Part shown: positions 28,001 through 40,000 of the stretch, piece by piece
Numbering within the stretch: the stretch's first letter is position 1
How the letters are laid out: every line of letters begins with the position of its first letter
Assembly: GCA_013399115.1 (NCBI GenBank)
Contig: VXAA01004026.1
Coordinates: 434,001 to 498,000, forward strand
DNA from: Anseranas semipalmata
Lineage: Eukaryota; Chordata; Aves; Anseriformes; Anseranatidae
Direction: 5' to 3'
Length of the DNA stretch: 64,000 nucleotides
Translations under genes and position numbers: made by a program
Notes under the pieces: model-generated
What the model saw: only the letters and a program-made list of their open reading frames with translations
Told to the model about the DNA's origin: nothing
Database searches by the model: none

Positions 28001-31000
28001 AAAAAGAATGATAACAGCTACAACAAAGAAAGTAAGGCAATACAAAAACATATTCAATATATCCTAATAATATATTATAGTTTTCTTTGCTGATCTAGCA
28101 TAGAAGAAAAAGCAGAGAGATGTAGTAAGAGGGAAACTAAACAAGCCATAAGATATGAAGAGGAATGAGACATGAACATACAGGAACAGATGGAAATGAT
28201 CCACAGAGTTATATTTCTTCATATTTGTTTTCAAAAACATTTTTGTATTTTTTGTTTGTCCCAAGATGTGCCGCCAGCCCGAATGGGTTACAAGGAGCGA
28301 TGCAGACACTGACTCCCAAAGGGAGTTCTGTCTAAACTGATGGCGTGATAGGGCTCAGACAACACAAGCATGCACTATGCTAAGTACTGCCCACATCTTT
28401 GGCAATATTCCTTCAGTTCAGCCTGACCCACAACACTCCTACTACTCCAACCCTTTACTTCTATAAAGAGCATCAACTGCCAACCATGACAAATCACATG
28501 CATGTAGAAATATGGTCAGATTGTACTTTTTCTTGATAAGAAGACAAATAAAATTAACATAAAAGAAGGAGAGGGGGTGGGACATAAAACAATGAAGCCT
28601 TTCTTCAGAAAGCAGATCCACATAGAAAACAGCCTAAACTACACTCCACATTTGCAGAAAGTTTCCATGTCCTCCACAATGTAGCAATGAAGAGTCACAA
28701 ATCTGAAAAAACATCAGTTATTTTCAGAAGTATTTATGTCATGTAACTTCAGGTGCCTTCATGTCAAGTTCCTAGTATAAGGTGCTCACTGTAACCGAGA
28801 GAGACAGCAGCACCTCCAGAGAGCATTTCAGCCTATGACTCTATGACTCCTCGCTCTGGGGTCAGAGCCGCTGTGAGGATGGGAGGATTGCCCTCTGGAA
28901 GCCGAGTAGCTTCGGCTTCTAAAGTAGACCTCAAATTCAAACGCCAAAACTAACCAGTGAAAAAGCACCCACCTGCCTGCAGCAGGATCTCAAAGTGCTA
29001 CGGCAGCATCACCTGTGTTTACCTCCTAATTTCTAAGCATGTTAGCTAACCTCGCACTGCCTGCCTGACTAGTGCATGCAGGCTATGTTCAGGAGCCCAG
29101 GAGAGGCTTTGTTTGCAGCAGCAATATCACAGAAGCAACAGGAGTGAGGAACAAGTGAAAGACACATGGTGCCCCTGCATTCAGTCCAGGGTGCTACTAG
29201 GAGGCTGCCGTGTGATTTAAAGGCTCACTCCAGAGGTTTCTGATTGTGCGTTGCCTCACACCGCAGCGATTGCAGAAAGAGGCACATATATGGAAGACAG
29301 GCAATCCCTGGTGACTTGGCCACCTCCTCAGCGACAGTCAGATGCAACTGTGCAGAGTGTAAGGGAGATGGTGCCTGCATTTTACATACAAGTTTTTGGG
29401 GTAGAAACTATCTTTACGTTTGTATGTTTGATTGAATTTAAAAGTCCTGTCTGATTTTTGAGGAACTACCAAACTCAGCAATAATCCCTCTGTTTAACAG
29501 TATTTAACTGTAAAGACAGAATGAACATTTTAATGCTTTTATATTTTCTACTGCTCAACAGATGTATACCAAAATCTGGGCATTAGCTAGTTAGTAGTAT
29601 CCCCTTAGAGATTCAAAAGAATGGTAGAGTTTGAAGAAGCATAAAGAAACGCAGGCACAATACATTCAAGTCATTAAAAAACAGCTACCCTTAAGAAATG
29701 AGGATTTTCATCGAAGAAAAAACAATTAAACAGTGAAGGAGGTTTTACTGTGAACAAGAAAATGCTCAGATATTCTTGTTAAAATTTTCCTAATTTGCAG
29801 TAATGGATGCATTAGCTTACGAATTGAATGATACTCCCCTTGTGCTGTTTTACCACCGTACCTTATACTTCTGCACCTCTTGCCAAAAGAGCACTCCATT
29901 CTCCAGTAGGTCTCCTTTCAGTGACACAAAGCGTTGAAACTGATTTGCTGTCACTGGATTCAACAGCGCTTTGCGGAAAGCAATTATTTCGCTAGATGAA
30001 GAAACCCACTTATTGTCCACATGCTGTCAAAAGAAGAAATAAATGCACCAAATAAACTTTGTTTCAAAAAGCAATAACAAAGGCATTAGTTAGCATAAAC
30101 TAACTGATTCTTATCTTTGCACTGACCCTAACTTTCAGTAGTTTATGAGTTTATGACATGAATACAATAGAATTTGGCAAGGTTTCATTTCTTTCTTTCC
30201 TTCTTTTCTTTTTCTTTTTTTTTTTTTCCAGTTTGGTTTGGGCAACATTTTTTGGAAAACGTGATGGGAGAGGAAATGACTGACAATGATTTAGACCATA
30301 TGACTACATACTATAAAGTATGGAAACAGCTATTGTTATTGATTATGGCAACAGGCTACTTTTCTAGAGAACAGTTTGAGTTTTGTGCAAACAAACAACA
30401 AAGAAAAAGGAACAGACAAACCACATAGCTAAAAGTTGTAAAATGCTTCTGACAGGGATCTCACTAACAAAATGAGCTTTGAAATGCGTTGCCATGATCA
30501 CCAACAGAAGCTGGAGAGTTTGCTCTCTGTGGAATAAAGCTACCAATAGTAAAATAGAATTTAAAGTCATCGAGACATTTTGGAAATCCTCCTGCTGCAA
30601 AGCAGAGAGCAGTAGGCAGCCAGGAAAGGGTGGAGAAAGAAAGATGGCTTACGCAGGGACAGTTTGTTTGAAATGAAGTTCAGGCTGGCCTGCCTTCCTG
30701 AACAAACAGTTCTGGTGCTGTCACTGAGGAGCAAGCCAAACAATCCCCCTTTGTTATCAGATGGATGAATGAAAATTGTCTTGTAACAGTGGTATAAAAC
30801 TCTTGAAGTCCTGGAGAGATGGAGTGCTGTTCAGTGGTCTGCATGGGACAGAAACATTCGTAGTTGTTGCAGACAGTCCTGGCAATATAACCTGATTTTA
30901 AGACGAAAGTCTTCCTGCAGCTTCACTTAAAAACAGAGGTTGTGTTTCATGTTCTGCTGCAGAGCCTGCCAGGGTTGGGCGCCTACCCTTGCAGGAGGCT

Positions 31001-34000
31001 GTGTGGTGGTTGTCCAAAGGGTCTTCTGGTTAAAATGAAGTCAGCGTGACTTAGTAAGATGTCATCTTCTCAGCCATCCTCTAAATCTCCAAACATGTTC
31101 CATCCACAGTGATCAAGATTTAGGCAGCTATTGCGAAAAATTATTTCTGGGGCATATTCATAAAGGGAAGAACAAAATGCTGCTCCCACCCCTATACTAA
31201 TGTACAAATACTGCTTAGCTTATGGTTTAACAACCTTAAAACAGAATATGGAAAATAACCATCTTCCTGACAAACAGACAAAAGAAAATTCAGTTAACAG
31301 AACCCACATGCACTTTGGATCCCTTCCGAGCTAAAGGTTTGCAAGGATAATTGGTGACCGGGTCTCCAGTTTGATTTCAACAGACAATAAAAGTTCAACT
31401 GAATAAATGTACACAACTTGTATGTTGGCAATCACCAAGAGTTCACTGCTCTTCAAGAGAAAAAACTGGCAAACATCTGATGAAATGTATTATTACAAAG
31501 GTTTAAGATGTTTAAAATTGATATTATCTCAGTGCTGTAAGATTAAAATACAATTCTAAATGAAACAGATACTGTGAGATATGATTAAACCTGCCCACTC
31601 CACTGCATACTTCACATTCCCTTTTGTGTCTGCACGTAATCCACTTGCAATAATAAATAAACTACCAGATGCTGGAATGAACAGCTTGTCCCAATAAGTC
31701 CACTGCATGCAAAATACAGATAAATGTGAATTAAAGGTACAATACCAGTTTAAGGAGGGTTAACAGTGCTCTACAGAGAAGGATAAGAGACATATTTTTT
31801 TCAAGTATGACCTCTCCAGCCAGGAAGGGAGAGAAATTTACCGTGAACATCCAGCAGGGAGCTAGATTCACCAGCAATGTGAGTAATCATCCCACTGTAG
31901 CCAATACAATCATGCCTGCTTTTGACAGCATTGCATCTGGGCCTCACAGTGTCAGCAGGGATATTGTGGAGGATGTGCAAGGTCCAAACAGAAAAGACAG
32001 TGAAACTGCAGACACAAAGGTCGTAATAAACTTCACTTGCCTTCCACATCCTAGTTGTCTTCTCCTGTTTTTGGCTTAGGAGGTCTTCAATTTTGTCCGT
32101 TACCTACGGTTGAACAAAAGATTATCATTCTGTTTTTTAACTCTTCTTGTTTGATGTTCAGCCCTCTAATGTTTGGGACCACAGTGGTAGAATAGTTCAT
32201 ACATCTTCATTTGGCTCTTGATACATAAAACTTGTTGTGGACCCACACTTAACACCTTCCCTTGTTAAGGTATAAATGAGCCCATGCTCATTAAGACTGA
32301 AGAGTTAAGTCAAGAGGAAACAGCAGTCAAATGGCACTCTTCCACTGGCTATCCTACCCATAATGTTCTGAGGGACCACTTATGTTGGGAACAGATTTTA
32401 AGTTCTTTTTTTTTTTTTTTTTTTTAATATGAAATGTTTTTGTTGCTTTGGACAGCTGTATCATAAATACAGACTTGATCCTGCAGCTTCTTTGTAGCAA
32501 AAAATACACCTCAAATCAAGGGCAGATTTTCTGAATAAGGACTACATAGCATGCCCACAGTGTTTGGTCACTGTGAAATATGAAGCCAAGTGGAGAATGT
32601 CATCTGGTTTCATTTCTTCTAAAATACATTCTTCAAAGGACCTTTTCATCCACTGAATTTGCAGTAAGAAAGAGAAAAGAGCAGTGAGACATAAAGGGAG
32701 TTAGGGAAAGACTAAAAGCTGATTAAAATTCTGTACTTCCTGTAAACTCTTTGTTAGAGTTTAATACAGCATCTTCCAAACTGCAGGGGCTACTCTCCCA
32801 GCTACTACAGCGCAGCAGGTGCAAGAAGAGGCATGAGCTAGCTTCCAGAACTGGAAGCAGCTTAGCCTTATCCCATGGTCTCGTGCCGGGGCTCATAAGG
32901 GAAGCAGAGTTCAGTTAAAAAGGGCAGAGGGTTAAGAAATTTTGCTTTAATGTAATCATTATTAAAATTACAATTTGTCTTATCAGAATCTACACTTTTC
33001 TGTTTGCTTAGTGCTCTGAATCAATTAAAAGGATCCAGTTCATGTGCACTTCTGTCAACACTTCTGATAACCCTCTTGATGTTAAAAAAATCATAGAAAG
33101 TAAGTTTTATGAATCACTGCAGTGTGCATGTCTGTCTGCTTGGTGGAACTGTCACGTTTCCTTCTGCCGTGACATTCGCATTTCAGAGCTCTTGTGGAAG
33201 TGTGGAAAAAAACAAGGGTTTTTGCAACTCTCATCAGCAGGATGAGCTCCCTACACAGATATCAGCCACAGAGGCACACCCATAAAAGGCAGATGTTAGC
33301 TCTGACCATTCCCCAGTCTTTCTAACGAACCAGCAGGAGTGAAAGGCTCCTCATTCTGAGTTTTCTGGCAACTTTTTAGAGTAACCAATAGGAAACAAGG
33401 CTTGTAGCAGTTAACCTCCCCACTCAGCAGAATTTCCCAAGTCGTGGAGTCATTGCTACAGTCACTGCAGCTCCAGATGGGAAAATAAGGACAACATATG
33501 AGAGACAGAATACAGCATGGGAAGCCCACTCATTTGCTTGTGTTCTTGTCCCCTTGGGCAAATCCTTTATAAAGCAGCATTTCTTCTGCGTACAAGTGTA
33601 TGGCTCAGGCAGAATGGCAAACGGAGAGTGCAGCACTATGGCAAAGATTAGCTTTCTCTCCTGGCAGCCTAGCTGGCAGCAGAGCCAACACCTTCTTCAG
33701 ATTTAGGATCTAACAATAATACTGTCAGCCAGTAAGCCTTTGGAAGAACTGCCTTCACAGTTATCAAGCTAAATGCTTCAACCTGTATGTGCTAGAGTGT
33801 CTTTTTCAATGTAAACTGACTGTGAGTTATAGGCTGCTTTTCCTATGAACCTTTTTATCCCGATGGTAAATTACGAGCCAAATAAAAAACAATGCCTGTA
33901 TGTGTTGCTGTTGTTAAAAAAATTACCTTTGCTTGTCCCTCTGCCCCATGTTGTTCATCTGCCAGGAACAATGGCAGCCATTGTTTTTCTAATCTCTTCT

Positions 34001-37000
34001 GGATGCACTGCTGAATTTCTAGCAGAACCGCTGGAGGAAGCCGATCATGAAGGATTTGTCCCCATCCTCCACCTGAATGCATTAGCTAAGCAATCCAAAC
34101 ACAATAACACATGACATAAACTTTTGTGTACACCAAAAGTCCTTTATCTCTCTACATCCTTGATTTAGCAAAGCATGAGCTTAACTGTAAGCAAAGTATT
34201 TAATGCATGCTTACCCAAGGCTCACATGTACTTTTCATAAAAAGGAACAGATTACATTTGTCCTTAGCCATAATAGAATACAGACTCTGGCAAATAATAC
34301 CCCAACTTGACCAAGTAAATTTCTAAGTATCAAGATATATTGGAGTACCACAGCTCAGACTTGCTGTCTGTGACTTTACTGACATACCAAAAATAGAAAG
34401 CCGAAACAAGCCTCTCTACCTGAAAGACATTTTTACACTTTTTCTGAGCTGTGCTGTGCATGCCCTGGCTCAGATCAGGATTTAAGATAAATGTTCTGTG
34501 AGGACCTAGGAGAGTGAGCCTGAACAGGAAGTATGGGACCCCAGCAACCTAAACAGAACCAGAGTGGTTCTGTTCCAAAAATACTGGCCAAAAACGTAGA
34601 TAACATTTGAGGAGATAGCTTGGGGAAACGTAAGAGTAAAGCTGATGATGGACTCATCTCAGTCAAAGCAATTAGTTTCTTAATGAATGGTTTTGTAACT
34701 GGTACCTGTTCTTGTTGCTCTCTGGTAGCTGGGCTGTTGGGTCCAAAGAAGTATTTTTTGTTCAGGTACTTGTTTTTAATGTCCTTGGATTTTTCCTCCC
34801 TTTTTTCTTTATCCTTGTGGAGCATCTTTCTGAACTGTTCAATATCTATCCAGCACATGAGATCCATCCTACAAACAAATTTAAACAGAATGTTTTTTTC
34901 AATATTGAGTTAATTTTGTCAACATTCTAGAGAGTTATTAGTTTAACCACAAACCACCAAAGTGTTAAGTCCTAAATACCAGGTCAGATTGGACTGAAAT
35001 TTTATGTCTGTTTTTCTTTGCTTTTACCATCTGGTGAGACTGTGGCACATGCTGAACAGACAGATCAAAAAGCATCTCGGGGGGCTCATTCAGGGTTCCC
35101 TCTCAAGGACCCTGAAAGGAGCAACCTCCTCAATTTGCTGCTGCTAAATCCAGCAGGGACTGCAAACTACAGCCACAGAGTGAGCTCAGGGAGTAAATGC
35201 AAAAAGATACAGATGAGAATTTGAACTGATAGTACGAGAATTTAAGTTGATACTGCAGGCTGTGAGCCACTGGAAGATAAGTCAACACTGCCATTCTCCC
35301 TCCTCATATTGCCTTCTGACAGAGGAGCAAGGATGAGAGCTAGGAGTGGCAGCCCCAGGAATCATCCCCCTTCCTACCTCATGTGAGGTGCTAGAGCTTG
35401 TGAGTTAGTCCACAAGTCAAGTAGACAAAAACAATTCGTGGTAAATTTTGTTTCTAGGGCTTTTCATGGGCGCCTTTTCATTAATTACTGATTCCAGTAC
35501 CTATTTCATTATTTATAATAAATGACAAATAATCTCCACATGCAATTCTTGGCCTATATATTGTTCCTAATCATTTGAGCGTATACTATCTGTGTTTGAT
35601 TAAATGGAACATATACTGGCTTTATTCTTTAAACCAGAGGACATAGTAATTGACATACCCACAATTTCAGTATAATTCATATGACTGTTTTCTGAGAGTA
35701 TCTTACTATCTGAAGTTTTGTGAGCACTTTAATAAGGATATTCATTGTATTTGCAGCAGGAAATATGAAACATTAAATTCACATAAACCCGTTTCACTTT
35801 TCCATTTGTTTAATGACTGGCTCTTTTGAAGCATTAATCTTTGAGTAAAAGTTTCAAAAGCATCCAACTGATTTAAGAACAGATGTCTCCCTTTCAAAAG
35901 TCTTTTGAGACCCATACAGGCCTAAGTTCTATTGAGATTGAAATTCTTCCATTTGCTAGTTTGTCAAAAGGGAAATAAGTTCACCCACAGGAAAGTGATC
36001 CAAGTTACTGTGGTTTACGGAGTTATTCCTTGTCATCTACCCATGCCAACTGACCAAATATGTCCATCTTACTTAAAAAGCAAAATATATCATCTTAAAG
36101 TGTATTAGCTTAAATGGTTTACAGTGATGGCTTATCCAAGCATGCTCTACTTTTTACTTCCAGCAGATCAGGAGCGTACCCATCTGGGACCCCATCCTAG
36201 CCAGTTCACTGGTGATTGCTACCATTTCCCCAGTTAGAGAGGAAGTGTAGACTGGTGGTCTCCAAAGTGGGGTGTGCACACCCCAGGGGTGCATGAGACA
36301 ATCCATTGAGAGGGAAGAAGAAAATATTAGAACTTCAGTAGTACTTTTATATAATTTATTAAAAAATAAATATGCATATATTGGATATGCATGCTCAAAA
36401 AACTTTTACTGGCAGGGGTGCACAATCAAAAAAGTTTGGAGACCACTGATTTAGACAACTAGCTTAAAAGAAAAGTATCACCGTACTGACGTGAACATGG
36501 ACACCTGCACCATGAAAATTTCAATCTGAGCTTGTTACCTACAGTCTTTTTGTAGTCAGTGAAGAAAAATAGACATATTTAGGAATGATTCATCCAACTG
36601 TTTTTAGATGTTCCCTTCAAAATTAGAAGAATTGCGCCCAGAAGTGTGTATTTATCTCTCTGACTACAAAGGGAACCTATGATGATAAGCAGAAGTAGTG
36701 ACGCTGGGTCTTGACCAGAGGAATCCTGTGCTAAAAGACCATCTCATTTCTCTTTTGAAATAGGTGACCAACATCCAATTTAAAACCATAGCAGTGTTCC
36801 TCTATAAGCATTAGCTCATGGGAAGCCAGGTTAAAGGAAGTGAAAATTCAGGGACTTGCTAGCAGTTACCTAACTATTCTATTGCTAAAACAGAATAGAT
36901 TTAAGTGTGGGGCTTAAAAAAAAAAAAAAAAAAGCAGTGGCAAACTCACATTTACTTCTGCTTACTTCTGCTAGAACTTCTGTTTAGATCTTCATTTTTA

Positions 37001-40000
37001 AACAAGTGGGCTCTTTTTCAAAAACCTTGCATAAACCATATCTGATAGGTGCTGGTAGTTAATTCTGTTCAGATCAATGCAAACACAAAACTACAGTTGC
37101 CCTCACACTTTGAGAATAACACGGCTGTGTTCTATTTGTACATTTCTGTGACGTCCTGCCTTAATTTTTAAAATGTACTAAATTGAAACTGTACTAAACA
37201 AGATAAATTTTTTACTCATTATTGGTTAATGGCTGTACTCAGGAACTTGCCACTAACCAAAGCATAAACTGAAAATAAAACTGGACTACAAACATGTTAT
37301 GAAGAAGAATTTTTACCCTCTGAAAAAGTTCAGACAATTTGGCTGTGTGGACAATATGCATGAGTATTTCATAAATATGTAAACACTTAAAAAAAAAAAG
37401 GTTTAAAATCCATGAACATTTACATATCCAAGATTCTCTGCAAAGATTTCTTCTGAACTTAAAAACAGGTAAATTAATAACAAACAAGAAACATACCCAG
37501 CAGAACGCTCATTAAGAAAAACCCAGAACTGTTCTAACTTCTGTTTGTCATGGATCAGGTCATACAGATTAGGACCTGTAGATTCTTTGGGAACTTGACG
37601 CAAGTGCTGAACTTCTTTGAGAATATCAGGGCAGGACGGCAGACCAGTGTCAGCAACAGTACTCTGAGGGAAGAAATTATTTCACTTGCATAACTACTTT
37701 TTCATCTCTATATTTTGCTCAGTCTAATAATCCCGTAGATAACTTCCGTCTCTATAGAACAGCTTTGTGATCGCTAAGAAAATAAATTGAGTTAAGGTTC
37801 CAGCTCTTAATCAGCTTTATTTTTATGTTTGCTTTAAACATATCAGTGTGTGCAGGTTCCATAATCAAATAAACCAATGCATACCTGTAATTTACTTGAA
37901 ATTGAGGTATTTGTTCAAGCTTAAGGGTCCAAAATACACTCCACAGACTTTAGTGGAAACTGTCCCACTGAGTCCGATCATACAATGGTGTGATAATGAT
38001 GTAACTGACAGAAGAACTGAATTTGTAATTAACGCAATAGCTAACAATCATTCCACAAAAACTGGATGGTAGCAATCAGATTACTTGTTTCTCCAAACTG
38101 GCATGTAGTGAATCCTTCATTGCTGATACTCAAAGTGTTAACCCCCTCTGATAGAAAAAGAGTTTGTTTTTGTTAGTAGGTACTTGTCTTACCTCATCCT
38201 TCTTGGAAACACTCTCTTGATGCAAAGCCTGGAGCTTTCTAAAGTACACGGAATCCAGCTGTCGAGTTTCTTCCACCAACTCCACCTAATAAAAATAATA
38301 TCTTATGTCATCCCTACAGTACACATTATAGAAAGATGGAGAACTGGACAGGCAACTTGCCAGTGACAGTGGATAGAAAAGAATACATTTGCCAATAATG
38401 AGACAGATGTTTAGGAGACACTAGAAGTCACATCCTTGTGACAAACAATTCAATTAAAAGCTCCGGTGGAACAAAATTTTCAGATCTATGTAGGATCACA
38501 TGTAGATTTCTACAGAACACTACTAAATAACCTCATTATGTCTTTAAGAGAAGAACTTCTTATTTAAAAAAATTACTGAATTATATTGTGTAAAGCATGC
38601 CAGACTTACCTGATTGCCTCTACCAGAAAATTGCATTTCAAAGTGCCAGTGAGAAGCAGAAAGCCAGGTCTGAAAACTACCACTCGCAGTGGGAAATGAC
38701 GAAAAGATAAAGTGACACATGTTTCCAGAAATGGAAGTTCGAGACAAGGATGACACCTTACTATAATATCTAAACAATTAAGTCAAAAGCTTTCGGACTC
38801 TCAGTTCTGTCCCTTTCTTCAGTTTGATAATGGTAAATGCCTTAAAACGATAAATTGTGCATGATTAGAACTCATTAAGTGTTGGCATTTTTTAACTTAA
38901 CAAGAAGCATTACGTGTGTAACTAGAGTAGTTCTCCATGTTATGTGCAAACAATCAGTAACTGTGTAAAGAATAGTTCGGTGACTCTCTCGGCTGACTAA
39001 ACCATTCAAACACAGGTTTAGGATATTTAGCCAAACTGAGCTAATTAATTAAATTGATTAGCACTCCTATTACAAAGATTAGAAAGCTGTGCTCTTATTA
39101 TACAAAAATTTATGTGCAAGAGAGAAAAAAGAGTTTTTAGATTAATATTCATTACATTTTTATCTAAACGTGAATACCACACTAATCAACATATTATCTG
39201 AATGCCTTTAGGCTCGGAGTAACTCTATTCCACTGTTATAAAGTGCTTTGGGATATTCTTTTCTTTAAAAGAAAATGTAGTTTAAAAGCAAATAGGAAAA
39301 TAATTCAGAACATTTTTCACAAACTTTAAACAGAGAACAGATAGAGGCAGGATGAGAGTCAACAATAAAAAGGAACTCTCCTGTTTTCATGTTTTGTTTA
39401 AAGATAAAAATGTAGATACATACTGACCATGTCCCAAATAAGCAATTCTGAACTCACCTAATTCTTGATAAAATATCTTGTTCATTATGGGCCAAATATA
39501 TCCTGCTGTATGGGAGAACAAAGGGGGAGAGTAGAGCCAGGGACTGAACAAAATACAAAGCAGACCTTTTCTTTGTGCTCAGGAGTGTGCCTAATGCATC
39601 AGCCTGCGCCTAGTACAAAGAGACTCTAGTGCCTCCTAGAACAGGTCGTTTTATGTCTGTTTATAATAACTCTTCACAAACGCATATATTGTGCACTCAA
39701 AATGATTTATTTCTATTTTTTGTGTGCGTGTGTGTGCTCTGATTAGGATGTTTGCATTATTACAGCACTTACTTAGAAGTCTGCCCACAACTGAACACTT
39801 GCAAAGCAAAGCATCATCTAAACTGAAAGGGTGATAGATTATTCCTCATTTAACTCAGGGAAGTATTACCTGACACATGCATTTAATTAACATAAAGTAA
39901 GAGTTTGTTTTCAACTCTTACTTTGGAGGATTTCTATCTCTAGAAGCAGTGAAAATGCTGTAATCAGAGAGTCCTCAAAAGCAGAGTCCTTTTTATACAC

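Noticed and set aside
31801..32040. Open frame continuing past the exon at 32041 ([11 protein letters not shown] and on)
   Set aside because: The join MWK to HVDNKW after a consensus GC donor is simpler. The extension has no RGS-like features. It is kept only as an alternative in the GC-AG finding.
34475..34705. Read-through of the RGS22 exon at 34706 ([14 protein letters not shown] and on)
   Set aside because: The donor CAG|GTACCA and the phase of the following exon fit splicing; the tail has no domain similarity.
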